Below the pieces are notes generated by a model. The model had not been told where the DNA came from, did not search any database, and saw only the letters and a program-made list of their open reading frames with translations. 64,000 bases of DNA from Bradyrhizobium sp. 1(2017) (GTDB lineage: Bacteria; Pseudomonadota; Alphaproteobacteria; Rhizobiales; Xanthobacteraceae): the NCBI RefSeq assembly GCF_011602485.2, contig NZ_CP050022.2, positions 6,902,001-6,966,000 on the forward strand. The letters are read 5' to 3'. Shown piece after piece: positions 1 through 8,855 of the stretch (position 1 is its first letter; each line of letters begins with the position of its first letter). A program made the translations under genes and the position numbers.

Positions 1-1
1 C

Positions 2-883
2 ATCTACGCCAAGGGCATTCCGATCACCAAGACGATCATCGACGCGCTCGAGGGCTGCAAGGTCATCACGCTCGGCTCGGTCGGCGTCGACAGCGTCGAC
101 GTCAAGGCTGCCACCGCCCGCGGCATTCCCGTCACAAATATCCCCGACACATTCATCGAGGAGGTCGCCGACCACGCCATGATGCTGCTGCTCGCGGGCT
201 TCCGCCGCCTGGTCGAGCAGGACCGCATGGTGCGTGACGGCCGCTGGGCCGAGGGCCGGCCGGCACTGCTCAAGGTTCCCCGGCTGATGGGCCAGACGCT
301 CGGCTTCATCTCGTTCGGCCGTGTCGCGCGTGCGGTCGCGAAACGTGCGGCGCCCTTCGGCCTGCGCATGATGGCCTATGATCCCTTCATCCAGGAAACG
401 CTGATGTACGACCACGGCGTGGTTCCGGCGACGCTGAACGAGGTGCTGTCGCAATCCGACTTCGTCTCGATGCACGCCCCTGCAAGGCCCGAGGTGCATC
501 ACATGCTGACCGAGAAGCACTTCCGGCAGATGAAGAAAGGCTCGATCTTCATCAACACCGGCCGCGGCGCCACGGTGGACGAGGAGAGCCTGATCAAGGC
601 GTTGCAGGAGGGCTGGATCGCGCATGCCGCCCTGGACGTGCTGGAGAAGGAACCGCCCTCGCACAACAATCCGCTGCTCGGCATGGAAAACGTGACCCTG
701 ACCGCCCACGTCGCCTCGGCCTCGGCACGGTTCGACGAGGCGCGCAAGCGCCGCGTGGGCTACGAATTGTCACTGGTGCTTCAGGGCATGTGGCCGGTAA
801 GCTGCGTCAATCCGTCGGTGCTGCAAAGCACCGCGCTCCGCCGCTGGCAGCCTGTCAGCATGGATCGCGGGCCGAACAGCTAG
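2..883 (+). CDS. D-isomer-specific 2-hydroxyacid dehydrogenase family protein (5' end outside window)
   Basis: The reading frame is open from base 2 to the TAG at 881-883 (293 visible residues), so the start lies upstream. The C-terminal two thirds has the NAD-dependent 2-hydroxyacid dehydrogenase fold. The family's catalytic Arg (NTGRGATVDE), Glu (LDVLEKEPP) and His (LTAHVASAS) are all present. The dinucleotide-binding glycine loop is altered: the usual GFGRIG stretch reads SFGRVA, so two of the three glycines are replaced. It lies 85 bases upstream of a sugar-type ABC operon on the same strand and may act on the imported compound; this is inference. Family assignment is firm; the substrate cannot be told. 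Confidence 0.85.
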   Translation: MYAKGIPITKTIIDALEGCKVITLGSVGVDSVDVKAATARGIPVTNIPDTFIEEVADHAMMLLLAGFRRLVEQDRMVRDGRWAEGRPALLKVPRLMGQTLGFISFGRVARAVAKRAAPFGLRMMAYDPFIQETLMYDHGVVPATLNEVLSQSDFVSMHAPARPEVHHMLTEKHFRQMKKGSIFINTGRGATVDEESLIKALQEGWIAHAALDVLEKEPPSHNNPLLGMENVTLTAHVASASARFDEARKRRVGYELSLVLQGMWPVSCVNPSVLQSTALRRWQPVSMDRGPNS

Positions 884-968
884 ACGGGCCGGCGCGAACG
901 CGTCAAAGACCGAAACGGCCCTTCACCGGCGATCAACGCCGGGAAGGGAGACATCAAGGGAGGAACTG

Positions 969-2315
969 ATGAGGAACGACATCACCCGTCGTGATGCCTT
1001 GGCGCTGGGCCTATCCGCTGCAACGCTCGCGGCCACTGGTGCTGCAGCGCAAACGTCATCGACGATCAAAGCGGCCGATGTGGCGGCGCCCAAGCGCGAC
1101 ATCGAGAAGGGCGCATCCTTGCGCATGCTGCGCCCGGTGCGCTTCGTCCAGGCCGACGAGGACGTGTTCCGCGCCAATGTGGCAAAGTTCACCAAGGAGA
1201 CCGGGGTCGAGGTCAAGGTCGACTTCGTCGGCTGGGAAGACATCAACCAGCAGACCGCGGTGACCTCGAATTCCGGCGCCGGCCCCGACATCATCATCGG
1301 CTTCTCCGATGCCCCGCACATCTATGTCGACAAGCTGGTCGAGCTCACCGACGTCGCCGACTATCTCGGCAAGAAGTACGGCGGCTGGCAGAATCTTGCC
1401 AAAGCCTACGGCAAGAAGGCCAAGAGCGAGACCTGGATCGGGCTACCGTTCGGCGCCACCGCCGGCCCCCTGATCTATCGCAAGTCCGTGCTCAAATCCG
1501 TCGGGTTCGACAAGGCGCCGGACGACCTTCCCGGCTTCATGGACCTCTGCAAGAAGCTGCACAAGGCTGGCAAGCCCGCAGGCTTTGCACTGGGCAATGC
1601 CGTCGGCGACGGCAACGGCTTTGCGGACTGGATGATGTGGGCGCACAACGCCGCATTGCTGGATGAGGAAGGCAATGTCACCATCAACAGCAAGGAGACG
1701 ATCGCCGCGCTCAACTACGTGAAGGAGCTTTATCCGACCTTCATTGCCGGCACGCCCTCCTGGAACGACGTCAGCAACAACCGCGCGTATTCCTCGCAGG
1801 AAATCGGGCTGACGGCGAACGGCGTCTCGCTGTATTTCTCGCTGAAGAATGATCCCGCGACCGCCGCCATCGCCGAAGATTCCGAACATCAGCTGCTGCC
1901 GAAGGGTCTTGCGGCGGCCGCGCCGATGTCGGGACTGACGCTGAATGCCATGGTGTTCAAGCACAGCCAGTATCCGAATGCCGCGAAGGCGCTCCTGCAA
2001 TACATGCTGGAAAAGGACCAGTACGAGCCCTGGCTCAACGCCAATAGCGGATATTGGTCGCAGCCGCTGGCCGCCTATGCCGATGCAGCCGTCTGGAAGG
2101 GCGATCCCAAGGTGGCGATCTTCAAGGACACCATGAACAGCAAGTATTATGCCGGCTACAAGGGGCCGATCTCGACTGCGACGGGTGCAGTTCGCGCGGA
2201 TTATGTGACGGTGCAGATGTTCGCTTCGGTGGCGACCGGTGCGGCAACACCCGAAGCCGCGGCTGCGGAGGCGGAGCAGCGCTGCAAGCGATACTTCCGG
2301 CGGCAAAACCGGTAA
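969..2315 (+). CDS. ABC transporter substrate-binding protein, sugar type (family 1)
   Basis: A 448-residue periplasmic solute-binding protein. The N-terminus has a twin-arginine-like signal (ITRRDALALGLSAATLA) followed by AAAQ cleavage-type residues, so export through Tat is likely. The body resembles carbohydrate-binding proteins of the MalE/UgpB class, with the typical stretch GAGPDIIIGFSDAPHIY near residue 95. The ATG has a good ribosome site (GGGAGGAAC) just upstream. Two permease genes follow on the same strand, separated by a palindromic repeat. The ligand is not identifiable. No ATPase gene is visible next to the set. Confidence 0.88.
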   Translation: MRNDITRRDALALGLSAATLAATGAAAQTSSTIKAADVAAPKRDIEKGASLRMLRPVRFVQADEDVFRANVAKFTKETGVEVKVDFVGWEDINQQTAVTSNSGAGPDIIIGFSDAPHIYVDKLVELTDVADYLGKKYGGWQNLAKAYGKKAKSETWIGLPFGATAGPLIYRKSVLKSVGFDKAPDDLPGFMDLCKKLHKAGKPAGFALGNAVGDGNGFADWMMWAHNAALLDEEGNVTINSKETIAALNYVKELYPTFIAGTPSWNDVSNNRAYSSQEIGLTANGVSLYFSLKNDPATAAIAEDSEHQLLPKGLAAAAPMSGLTLNAMVFKHSQYPNAAKALLQYMLEKDQYEPWLNANSGYWSQPLAAYADAAVWKGDPKVAIFKDTMNSKYYAGYKGPISTATGAVRADYVTVQMFASVATGAATPEAAAAEAEQRCKRYFRRQNR

Positions 2316-2330
2316 GCATCGACAACGCCG

Positions 2331-2417
2331 CCGTCATAGCGAGGAGAACTTGCGACGAAGCAATCCAGACTGTCCGCACAGCCAGACTGGATTGCTTCGT
2401 TCCGTTCGCAATGACGG
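2331..2417. repeat. Palindromic intergenic repeat
   Basis: The ends are CCGTCAT and ATGACGG. Inner arms GAAGCAATCCAG (left) and CTGGATTGCTTC (right) are perfect inverted copies. It has the form of a REP-like element common in Bradyrhizobium and Rhodopseudomonas intergenic DNA. It sits between the binding-protein gene and its permeases and could form a strong hairpin in the mRNA, which would lower permease relative to binding-protein levels; that role is inferred. Confidence 0.85.
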
Positions 2418-2450
2418 TGTAGAGACCTTCAACGACAGGACAACGCCCTG

Positions 2451-3407
2451 ATGTCCGTGACGACCTTCTCTCCTACGGCCCTCGCGCACCGGCAACCGAG
2501 CTGGCTGGTACGGCTGTTCGACTACAAGCCGTTCCTGATCGTGATGTGCCTTGCACCCGCGATCGGGCTGCTCGCCGTCTTCCTCACCTACCCGCTCGGT
2601 CTCGGCATCTGGCTGGCCTTCACCGACACCACGATCGGCCGGCGCGGCATCTTCATCGGGCTGGAAAATTTCCAGTACCTGCTCACCGATCCTCTGTGGT
2701 GGGGTGCGGTGTTCTACAGCGTGTTCTACACGGCGATCGCAACCTTCGGGAAATTTGCGCTCGGCTTCTGGCTCGCGCTGCTGCTCAACAACCATTTTCC
2801 GTTCAAGAGCCTGCTCCGCGCCATCGTGCTGCTGCCATGGATCGTGCCGACGGTTCTCTCGGCACTGGCGTTCTGGTGGATTTACGATCCGCAATTCTCG
2901 ATCATCTCCTATCTCCTGGTCGACGTGCTGCACTGGCGCGACAGCAATATCGACTTCCTCGGCTCGCCCTGGCCGGCGCGGTTCTCGCTGATCGCGGCCA
3001 ATATCTGGCGCGGCATCCCCTTCGTCGCGATCTCGCTGCTGGCGGGGCTTCAGACCATCTCGCCCTCGCTCTACGAGGCCGCGATGCTCGACGGCGCCAG
3101 CGCCTGGCAGCGCTTCCGCTACATCACCTTCCCGATGATGATGCCGATCCTCGCCATCGTCATGACCTTCTCGATCATCTTCACCTTCACCGATTTCCAG
3201 CTGGTCTATGCCATCACCCGCGGTGGCCCCGTGAACTCGACTCACCTGTTGGCGACGCTTGCCTTCCAGCGCGGCATCGCCGGCGGCGAGCTCGGCGAGG
3301 GTGCCGCGATCGCGGTGTCGATGATCCCGTTCCTGGTGTTCGCGACGCTGTTCTCATATTTCGGCCTGGCGCGCCGCAAATGGCAGCAGGGAGAGAGCAA
3401 TGACTGA
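2451..3407 (+). CDS. ABC transporter permease, MalF-type
   Basis: A 318-residue inner-membrane permease with about six hydrophobic segments. The EAA loop that docks the ATPase is clear (YEAAMLDGASAWQRF, about residue 205). It pairs with the permease that starts 8 bases before its stop codon, forming the heterodimeric channel for the binding protein encoded upstream. The overlap shows translational coupling. The ATPase partner is not encoded here, so it lies upstream of the window or is shared with another system. The ligand is probably a sugar or polyol, judged from the family only. Confidence 0.9.
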   Translation: MSVTTFSPTALAHRQPSWLVRLFDYKPFLIVMCLAPAIGLLAVFLTYPLGLGIWLAFTDTTIGRRGIFIGLENFQYLLTDPLWWGAVFYSVFYTAIATFGKFALGFWLALLLNNHFPFKSLLRAIVLLPWIVPTVLSALAFWWIYDPQFSIISYLLVDVLHWRDSNIDFLGSPWPARFSLIAANIWRGIPFVAISLLAGLQTISPSLYEAAMLDGASAWQRFRYITFPMMMPILAIVMTFSIIFTFTDFQLVYAITRGGPVNSTHLLATLAFQRGIAGGELGEGAAIAVSMIPFLVFATLFSYFGLARRKWQQGESND

Positions 3408-4299
3408 TACCGTCGCTCAACCGGCTGTCGCGGACGCCAAGGCCGCGCCCGACACCATGGCCTGGGACTCCGGGCTGCGGCGGCTGATGATGATCTATCT
3501 GCCGCTCGGCTGCTTCGTGATCATCCTGCTGTTCCCGTTCTACTGGATGGCGATCACCTCGTTCAAGCCGAACGCGGAACTATTGAACTACAAGGACCAC
3601 AATCCGTTCTGGATCTCCTCGCCGACGCTGGCGCACATCAAGCACCTCCTGTTCAACACCGCCTATCCGCGCTGGCTGTGGACCACGATGCTGGTTGCGA
3701 TCGGATCGACGACGCTGTCGCTGATCGCGAGCACGCTGGCCGCCTATGCCATCGAACGCCTGCGCTTCCGCGGCAGTCCTTATGTCGGTCTCGGCATCTA
3801 TCTGGCATATCTGGTGCCGCCGTCGATCCTGTTCATTCCGCTCGCCACCGTCGTGGTGCAGTTCGGCCTGTTCGACTCGCCGATGGCGCTGATCCTGGTC
3901 TATCCGACCTTCCTGGTGCCGTTCTGCACCTGGCTTCTGATCGGCTATTTCAAGTCGATCCCCTACGAGCTCGAGGAATGCGCGCTGGTCGACGGCGCCA
4001 CACGGCTACAGATCCTGCGGCGGATCACGCTGCCGCTGGCGGTGCCCGGGCTGATCTCGGCCGGCATCTTCTCCTTCACGCTATCCTGGAACGAGTTCAT
4101 CTACGCGCTCGCCTTCATCCAGAGCGGCGCCAACAAGACCGTGCCGGTCGCCATCCTGACCGAGCTCGTCACCGGTGACGTCTATCAGTGGGGAGCACTG
4201 ATGGCGGGATCGCTGCTCGGCTCACTGCCGGTTGCGGTGTTCTACTCGCTGTTCGTCGACTATTACGTGTCCTCGCTGACGGGCGCGGTAAAGGAGTAG
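3400..4299 (+). CDS. ABC transporter permease, MalG-type
   Basis: A 299-residue inner-membrane permease, second half of the channel with the preceding MalF-type protein. It starts inside the previous gene (ATG at 3400, previous stop at 3405-3407) with GGGAGAG upstream. The EAA loop reads LEECALVDGATRLQI (about residue 190). A hydrophobic segment near residue 25 and the final segment ending FVDYYVSSLTGAVKE are typical of MalG-type proteins. It closes the visible operon; the next gene begins 85 bases later and belongs to an unrelated family. Confidence 0.9.
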   Translation: MTDTVAQPAVADAKAAPDTMAWDSGLRRLMMIYLPLGCFVIILLFPFYWMAITSFKPNAELLNYKDHNPFWISSPTLAHIKHLLFNTAYPRWLWTTMLVAIGSTTLSLIASTLAAYAIERLRFRGSPYVGLGIYLAYLVPPSILFIPLATVVVQFGLFDSPMALILVYPTFLVPFCTWLLIGYFKSIPYELEECALVDGATRLQILRRITLPLAVPGLISAGIFSFTLSWNEFIYALAFIQSGANKTVPVAILTELVTGDVYQWGALMAGSLLGSLPVAVFYSLFVDYYVSSLTGAVKE

Positions 4300-4384
4300 A
4301 TGGCGGCTGCGGCCTTTTGGCCCAGCTTCACAAAACTGCAACACGCGATCCGCATAAGGCGTCGTCCGCCAACAGGAGACGCAC

Positions 4385-5740
4385 ATGCGCGCCACTTTTC
4401 TCAGCACCGTCGCAACGATCATTCTCACCGCGAGCTCGGCTCTCGCGCAGAGCGAAGGTGAATTCCCGGCCAAGCTTGCCGGTCACGTGGTGATGCCGGC
4501 CGCGACCTTCATCGACGCACCGGCTGACGCGCCCGCTGACCTCAAGACCTCGGGCAAATACACCACGGGCAAGCGCGTCGACGCGCTCGGCACCGTGATG
4601 GGCAAGTCCTACGAACGGGCGACCGGGGTGTCGCTGCCGTTCAAGGGCCAGCCGCTGCAGGGCCATTCCGGCATCAAGACCATGCCCGACGGCACCTTCT
4701 GGGTGATCACCGACAACGGCATGGGCGCCCGCGCCAACTCGCCGGACTCGATGCTCTACCTGAACCGCTACAAGATGGACTGGGCGAGCGGCAAGATCGA
4801 GCGGCAGGAGACCATCTTCCTGCACGATCCCGACAAGAAGGTGCCCTTCCGCATCGTGCACGAGGACACGCAGAAGCGTTACCTCACGGGCTCGGATTTC
4901 GACACCGAGGGCTTCCAGATCATCGGCGACACCTTCTGGATCGGCGACGAGTTCGGCCCCTACATCTTGAAGGCCGACAAGACCGGCAAGATCCTCGGCG
5001 TGTTCGATACGGTCGCCGACGGCAAGCCGGTGCGCTCGCCCGACAACTGGGCCGTGGGAACGCCGGCCGCGCCGGGGGCGACCTACACCAATGTCAACCT
5101 TCGCCGCTCCAAGGGCTATGAGGGCTTTGCTTCGTCCAAGGACGGGAAATTCCTCTACGGCCTGCTCGAAGGACCGCTGTGGGACGCCGACAAGAAGGAC
5201 TGGGAGAAGGTCGACGGCAAGGAATCCGCCCGCATTCTCGAATTCGACGTCGCCGCCGAGAAATTCACCGGCCGCTACTGGCAATATGTGTTCGAGCAGA
5301 ACGGCAATGCCATCGGCGACTTCAACATGATCGATCAGGCCTCCGGCCTCATCATCGAGCGTGACAACGGCGAAGGCACCGCCGACAAGGCCTGCCCGCA
5401 AGGCACCCGCGGCGACAACTGCTTCCCCGACCTTGCCAAGTTCAAGCGCGTCTACAAGATCGAGCTCACCGACGCCAATGTCGGCAAGCCCGTCCGCAAG
5501 ATTGGCTATATCGACCTCATGAAGATCAAGGATCCCGACAAGAAGGCGAGGAAGCCGCTCAACGACGGCGTCTACACCTTCCCGTTCTTCACCATCGAGA
5601 ACGTCGATCGCGTCGACGACACCCACATCATCGTCGGCAACGACAACAACCTGCCGTTCTCGTCCAGCCGCGATCCCAACAAGGCCGATGACGACGAGTT
5701 CATGCTGCTCGAGGTCGCGGACTTCCTGAAGGCGAAGTAA
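4385..5740 (+). CDS. Secreted esterase-like protein of the phytase-like family
   Basis: A 451-residue protein with a clear Sec signal peptide (hydrophobic STVATIILTASSALAQ, cleavage after ALA). The remainder matches the 'esterase-like activity of phytase' domain family: early HSGIKTMPDGTFWVITDNG, then GSDFDTEGFQIIGDTFW, and a C-terminal IVGNDNNLPFSSSRDP, as expected for a beta-propeller fold. A periplasmic or extracellular phosphoester hydrolase is likely; the substrate is unknown. The ATG follows AGGAGACGCAC, a strong ribosome site. It is convergent with tonB, with a hairpin between them. Confidence 0.8.
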   Translation: MRATFLSTVATIILTASSALAQSEGEFPAKLAGHVVMPAATFIDAPADAPADLKTSGKYTTGKRVDALGTVMGKSYERATGVSLPFKGQPLQGHSGIKTMPDGTFWVITDNGMGARANSPDSMLYLNRYKMDWASGKIERQETIFLHDPDKKVPFRIVHEDTQKRYLTGSDFDTEGFQIIGDTFWIGDEFGPYILKADKTGKILGVFDTVADGKPVRSPDNWAVGTPAAPGATYTNVNLRRSKGYEGFASSKDGKFLYGLLEGPLWDADKKDWEKVDGKESARILEFDVAAEKFTGRYWQYVFEQNGNAIGDFNMIDQASGLIIERDNGEGTADKACPQGTRGDNCFPDLAKFKRVYKIELTDANVGKPVRKIGYIDLMKIKDPDKKARKPLNDGVYTFPFFTIENVDRVDDTHIIVGNDNNLPFSSSRDPNKADDDEFMLLEVADFLKAK

Positions 5741-5760
5741 GTCCCGGTCCGGCTTTGCCG

Positions 5761-5791
5761 TCTCCTCTCCTGCGTCGCGCGGGAGAGGAGA
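5761..5791. terminator. Hairpin between convergent genes, likely bidirectional terminator
   Basis: Left arm 5761-5774 (TCTCCTCTCCTGCG) pairs with 5778-5791 over 14 positions with one G-T pair and a 3-base loop. There is no long T-tract on either side. It lies between the convergent phytase-like gene and tonB. It resembles the CTCTCC/GGAGAG hairpins at 14552 and 33213. Confidence 0.55.
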
Positions 5792-5801
5792 TCCTCGCCA
5801 A

Positions 5802-6635
5802 TCACCGATCCCCGAACTTCACCCCGACCTTGATGTTCATCGTCGCATAGGTGATCTCGGCTGGCACCGGTGGGAATGGCTGGGCCTGGCGCACCATGGC
5901 CATGGCCTGAGCATCGAGGACCGCCACGCCCGAAGAGCCGCCGATGCGGCTGGACAAGACCTGCCCAGCGCGACCGAGGGTGAGGTTCAGCGTGACCACG
6001 CCCTTCTGTCCGTTGGCGCTCGCCGGGTACTGGTGGAAGCGCATGAGATGCGCTCGGACGCGCTGATTGTAGGTCGCCATCGTCGATGCCACCGAGCCCG
6101 CATTCACGGCCGATGCCAGCGGCGCTTCGCGCTCCGCCCGCGGCGGTGCGCTGGTGCGGGGCGCGGGAGGCGCATCCGACGGCTTCCGGGCGTCGGGCCG
6201 CACTACCTTGGGCTTCTCCGGAGCAGGCTTCTGCACCGGCGCAGTTTTCGCGGGCTCGGGCTTCGGCGGGCTCGGCTCGAGCTTCTGCTCCGGTGGAGCG
6301 ACGACGTCCGGCTTCTCCTGCGGCGGCGTCGGCGGAATCATCTCCTCGACGGCTTGCTGCTGCTCCGGCTCGGGCGGCGACGCATCCGCCTGCTGCATCA
6401 GGGGTCCCGGCGCGATGTCGAGCGGCGTCGACTGCGGCGCCGACGTCTCCGGCGTCATGTCGATCAGGATGGCCGGCATGTTGACGCCCTCGTCCGGCAC
6501 CTGCTTCAGCCAATTCGTCGCGAGCAGTGCGGCGGCAATGTGCAACGCCACGATCACCGCCGCCGAGGCGCTCCAGCGCGCGGTCTCCGCCTCGCCGAGC
6601 GGCTGGTGCAGGGCAAACGCGTTAGCGGCGGCCAT
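5802..6635 (-). CDS. tonB: TonB energy-transducing protein
   Basis: A 277-residue protein with one N-terminal membrane segment (about residues 24-42, SAAVIVALHIAAALLATNW). A long Pro/Glu/Lys-rich periplasmic linker (about 70-165) follows, then a TonB C-terminal domain (MRFHQYPASANGQKGVVTL to the end). It passes proton-motive force energy from ExbB/ExbD to the haem receptor HmuR. The ATG overlaps the exbD stop by one base (TGATG), so the two are coupled. It ends the leftward hmu operon and is expected to be iron-repressed with the rest. Confidence 0.93.
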   Translation of the reverse strand: MAAANAFALHQPLGEAETARWSASAAVIVALHIAAALLATNWLKQVPDEGVNMPAILIDMTPETSAPQSTPLDIAPGPLMQQADASPPEPEQQQAVEEMIPPTPPQEKPDVVAPPEQKLEPSPPKPEPAKTAPVQKPAPEKPKVVRPDARKPSDAPPAPRTSAPPRAEREAPLASAVNAGSVASTMATYNQRVRAHLMRFHQYPASANGQKGVVTLNLTLGRAGQVLSSRIGGSSGVAVLDAQAMAMVRQAQPFPPVPAEITYATMNIKVGVKFGDR

Positions 6636-7075
6636 CAGCTGCGTCCGTCGAGGCCGACGAGGGCGACCTTGAGATAGCCGGCATTGCGCAGGCTGTTCAT
6701 CACCTCCATCAAGTCGCCATAGGAGACGGCCTTGTCGGCGCGCAGATAGATGCGCTCGTCCTTGCGGCCCTTGGTGGCGGCGGTGAGCGAGGTGCCGAGC
6801 GCATCGCGGGCCACGGTCTCCTCGCCAATCGCGATCGAAAGATCCGACTTCACGGTGACGAAGACCGGCTTGTCCGGCCGCGGCGCGGGCTCGGCGGCGG
6901 TCGCCGGCAGATCGACGCCGATGTCGACCGTGGCGAGCGGTGCGGCCACCATGAAGATGATCAGAAGCACCAGCATTACATCGATGAACGGCGTGACGTT
7001 GATCTCGTGGGTGACGTCGAGATCGCTCGCGTCGCCGCGCGAGCCGAGCTTCGATGCGCCGAGCTTTGCGGCCAT
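6635..7075 (-). CDS. exbD: ExbD, biopolymer transport subunit
   Basis: A 146-residue protein of normal ExbD size. A cytoplasmic N-terminus leads into the single membrane segment with the functional aspartate (INVTPFIDVMLVLLIIFMV), followed by a periplasmic domain ending GYLKVALVGLDGRS. With ExbB it forms the proton-driven motor for TonB. It lies 4 bases after the exbB stop and overlaps tonB by one base, so exbB-exbD-tonB is a tightly coupled unit serving haem uptake. Confidence 0.95.
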   Translation of the reverse strand: MAAKLGASKLGSRGDASDLDVTHEINVTPFIDVMLVLLIIFMVAAPLATVDIGVDLPATAAEPAPRPDKPVFVTVKSDLSIAIGEETVARDALGTSLTAATKGRKDERIYLRADKAVSYGDLMEVMNSLRNAGYLKVALVGLDGRS

Positions 7076-7079
7076 GGCC

Positions 7080-7856
7080 CTACTCCGCCGCCCGCGCCAA
7101 GCGGAATCCCCTGTGGTCGCGCTGGCGGCTCACCAGCAGCATGAGTTGCGCCGAGGCGTCGCCGAGCAGCGCGCGGTAATTGGCAATGCCGCGGACGAGG
7201 TGATTGTAGATCACGACCGCCGGGATCGCGGCGACGAGCCCGAGCGCGGTGGCGAGCAGCGCCTCCGCGATGCCGGGCGCGACGACGGCAAGGCTGGTGG
7301 TATGGCTCTCGGAGATGCCGATGAAGGAATTCATGATGCCCCAGACGGTGCCGAACAGGCCGACGAACGGCGCGGTGGCGCCGATGGTCGCGAGCACGCC
7401 GGTGCCGCGCGCGATCTGCCTCGACATCGCCGCCTCGACCCGCTCGAGCCGCAGCGCGACGCGCTCCTGCAGGCCGTCGTCGAGGACGCCACCGGAGAGC
7501 TCGGCTTCCCTGGCGCAGGACTGGATGAGCTGGGCAACCGCATCATGCGCCTCTCCGGTCCGCGCCGCGGCGTCAGCGAGTGTCATGTTGGCTTCGAGCG
7601 CCCGCGTTCGCTGCAAGGCGAGCGCGCCCTTGCGGCGGAGCTCGATGGTCTTGGCGAGCCACACCGTCCAGGTCACCAGCGAGGCGACGGCAAGGCCGAC
7701 CATCACCGTCTTCACGATGATGTCCGCGCCGACGAACATGCCCCAGGGCGACAGATTGCGCGGCAACAGCGCTTCGTCGAGCGCGAAGGCCGGTGCCGGT
7801 GCGAACGCCAACGCGATAGCTGGGATCACATGCCGAAGCCCACGAATGCCCTGCAT
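7080..7856 (-). CDS. exbB: ExbB, proton channel of the TonB system
   Basis: A 258-residue MotA/TolQ/ExbB-family protein. I take the ATG at 7856 (MQGIRG), which gives a signal-like N-terminus (AIALAFAPAPAFA) and normal ExbB length; a longer upstream frame runs through hutX on another frame and is not credible. Membrane segments are visible around IIVKTVMVGLAVASLV, GVLATIGATAPFVGLFGTV and GIAEALLATALGLVAAIPA. It forms the pentameric channel around ExbD. It lies 26 bases after hutX in the haem operon. Confidence 0.92.
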   Translation of the reverse strand: MQGIRGLRHVIPAIALAFAPAPAFALDEALLPRNLSPWGMFVGADIIVKTVMVGLAVASLVTWTVWLAKTIELRRKGALALQRTRALEANMTLADAAARTGEAHDAVAQLIQSCAREAELSGGVLDDGLQERVALRLERVEAAMSRQIARGTGVLATIGATAPFVGLFGTVWGIMNSFIGISESHTTSLAVVAPGIAEALLATALGLVAAIPAVVIYNHLVRGIANYRALLGDASAQLMLLVSRQRDHRGFRLARAAE

Positions 7857-7882
7857 CTTGATTCCTGACAGACAGAAAGAAG

Positions 7883-8398
7883 CTATGCGGTGGGCTGCGC
7901 CGCGATCCGGTGCGCGAGCTGCCGAAACCGCGCCAACTGGTCCGCGCGCAGCGCCCGGGTCTCGTCCCGGCCGACGAACACCTTGAACATGATGCCGCCG
8001 TCGGCATTGACGAAGGCAACGAAGGCCGACGCCTTGCCCATGAAGGGACGCTCGACGAACGCAACGCCCGCGCACCGTTCGTGGCGCAGGTGGCCGTGCA
8101 ATCCTTTCGGCTGCATCAGGTTGAAATAGCCGCGGCTGATCTCGCCCGCGGGAATGACGCCCGTGAATTCGAAGATCGCGTCGTCGGTATGCACGATCAG
8201 CGTGACCTCGCCCCATTCGGCGATGTCCCGCATGGCAGCGGCGAAATGCTCGCCGCCGCCGACGAGCACCATCGATGGCGGCAGCGCCTCGATCACCGCG
8301 CGTGGGGTGACCTTCCGCTCTCGCGCGACATCCTCGATGACCGCGCCGGGATTGTCGACCATATACGCCTTGAGACCGGCGAGATCGGTATTCAGCAT
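7883..8398 (-). CDS. hutX: HutX-type intracellular haem-handling protein
   Basis: A 171-residue cytosolic protein of the HutX/HuvX family, which binds haem and passes it to the degrading enzyme. Recognisable parts are PPSMVLVGGGEHF, EWGEVTLIVHTDDAIFEFTG, GYFNLMQPKGLHGHL and the C-terminal FVNADGGIMFKVFVGRDE. The start at 8398 is supported by GGAG nine bases upstream. It sits between the haem oxygenase gene hmuQ and exbB, which fits a role directly after import. All members of this run are on the minus strand with gaps under 30 bases. Confidence 0.9.
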   Translation of the reverse strand: MLNTDLAGLKAYMVDNPGAVIEDVARERKVTPRAVIEALPPSMVLVGGGEHFAAAMRDIAEWGEVTLIVHTDDAIFEFTGVIPAGEISRGYFNLMQPKGLHGHLRHERCAGVAFVERPFMGKASAFVAFVNADGGIMFKVFVGRDETRALRADQLARFRQLAHRIAAQPTA

Positions 8399-8421
8399 AT
8401 CCGGCTCCTTAGCTTGCCACC

Positions 8422-8757
8422 TCAGGCGGCCGCGTTCGCCTTGCGCTCGGTCATGATGACCTCGAACCCTTCGAACTTGGGATGGCCGAGATAGAGGCTT
8501 TCGCCGGTCTTGTTGTCGGCACGCGCATGCGCGCGGCGGAATTCCTCCGAGCGCGTCCAGGCTTCGAAAGCAGCCTTGTCGACCCACACCGTGTGCGAGG
8601 AATACAGCGTATGGTCCTCGAGCACCGGTCCTTTGAGCAGATGGAATTCAATGAAGCCGGCCATGCTACCGAGATAGGACTCCCGGGTGCGCCAGACGGT
8701 CTCGAACGCGGCTTCGGAACCGAGCTTCACCTGAAAACGATTCATTGCGATGAACAT
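8422..8757 (-). CDS. hmuQ: IsdG-family haem-degrading monooxygenase, HmuQ-type
   Basis: A 111-residue antibiotic-biosynthesis-monooxygenase (ABM) fold protein of IsdG size. The N-terminus NRFQVKLGSEAAFETVW and the WVDKAAFEAWTRSEEFRRAHA segment are typical; the His in RRAHA is the likely proximal haem ligand and the Trp in HTVWVDK a candidate active-site residue. It opens the haem ring to release iron. B. japonicum has two such enzymes, HmuQ and HmuD; the gene inside the hmu cluster is HmuQ. The start at 8757 has AGGAG eight bases upstream; an in-frame ATG at 8745 is the alternative. Confidence 0.87.
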   Translation of the reverse strand: MFIAMNRFQVKLGSEAAFETVWRTRESYLGSMAGFIEFHLLKGPVLEDHTLYSSHTVWVDKAAFEAWTRSEEFRRAHARADNKTGESLYLGHPKFEGFEVIMTERKANAAA

Positions 8758-8796
8758 GAAAGTTTCTCCTTCTGATCAAGACGAAAACGCGCCGAA

Positions 8797-8820
8797 GCCG
8801 CGCTGGAGCATCAGCGCGGC
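8797..8820 (-). terminator. Hairpin between hmuR and hmuQ
   Basis: A perfect 9-bp stem (GCCGCGCTG / CAGCGCGGC) with a 6-base loop lies in the 98-base gap after hmuR. In the direction of transcription it is followed by a short T-run (GCGTTTTCG) about ten bases on, not directly. It may reduce read-through from the receptor gene or protect the hmuR mRNA end. Confidence 0.4.
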
Positions 8821-8855
8821 CCGGCGGATATGGCTCGTGCTATGTGCCTCTCGGC

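Noticed and set aside
8758..8855. Possible small RNA in the hmuR-hmuQ gap
   Set aside because: Only a simple hairpin is visible, with no promoter-like sequence; a gene-end or attenuating hairpin is enough.
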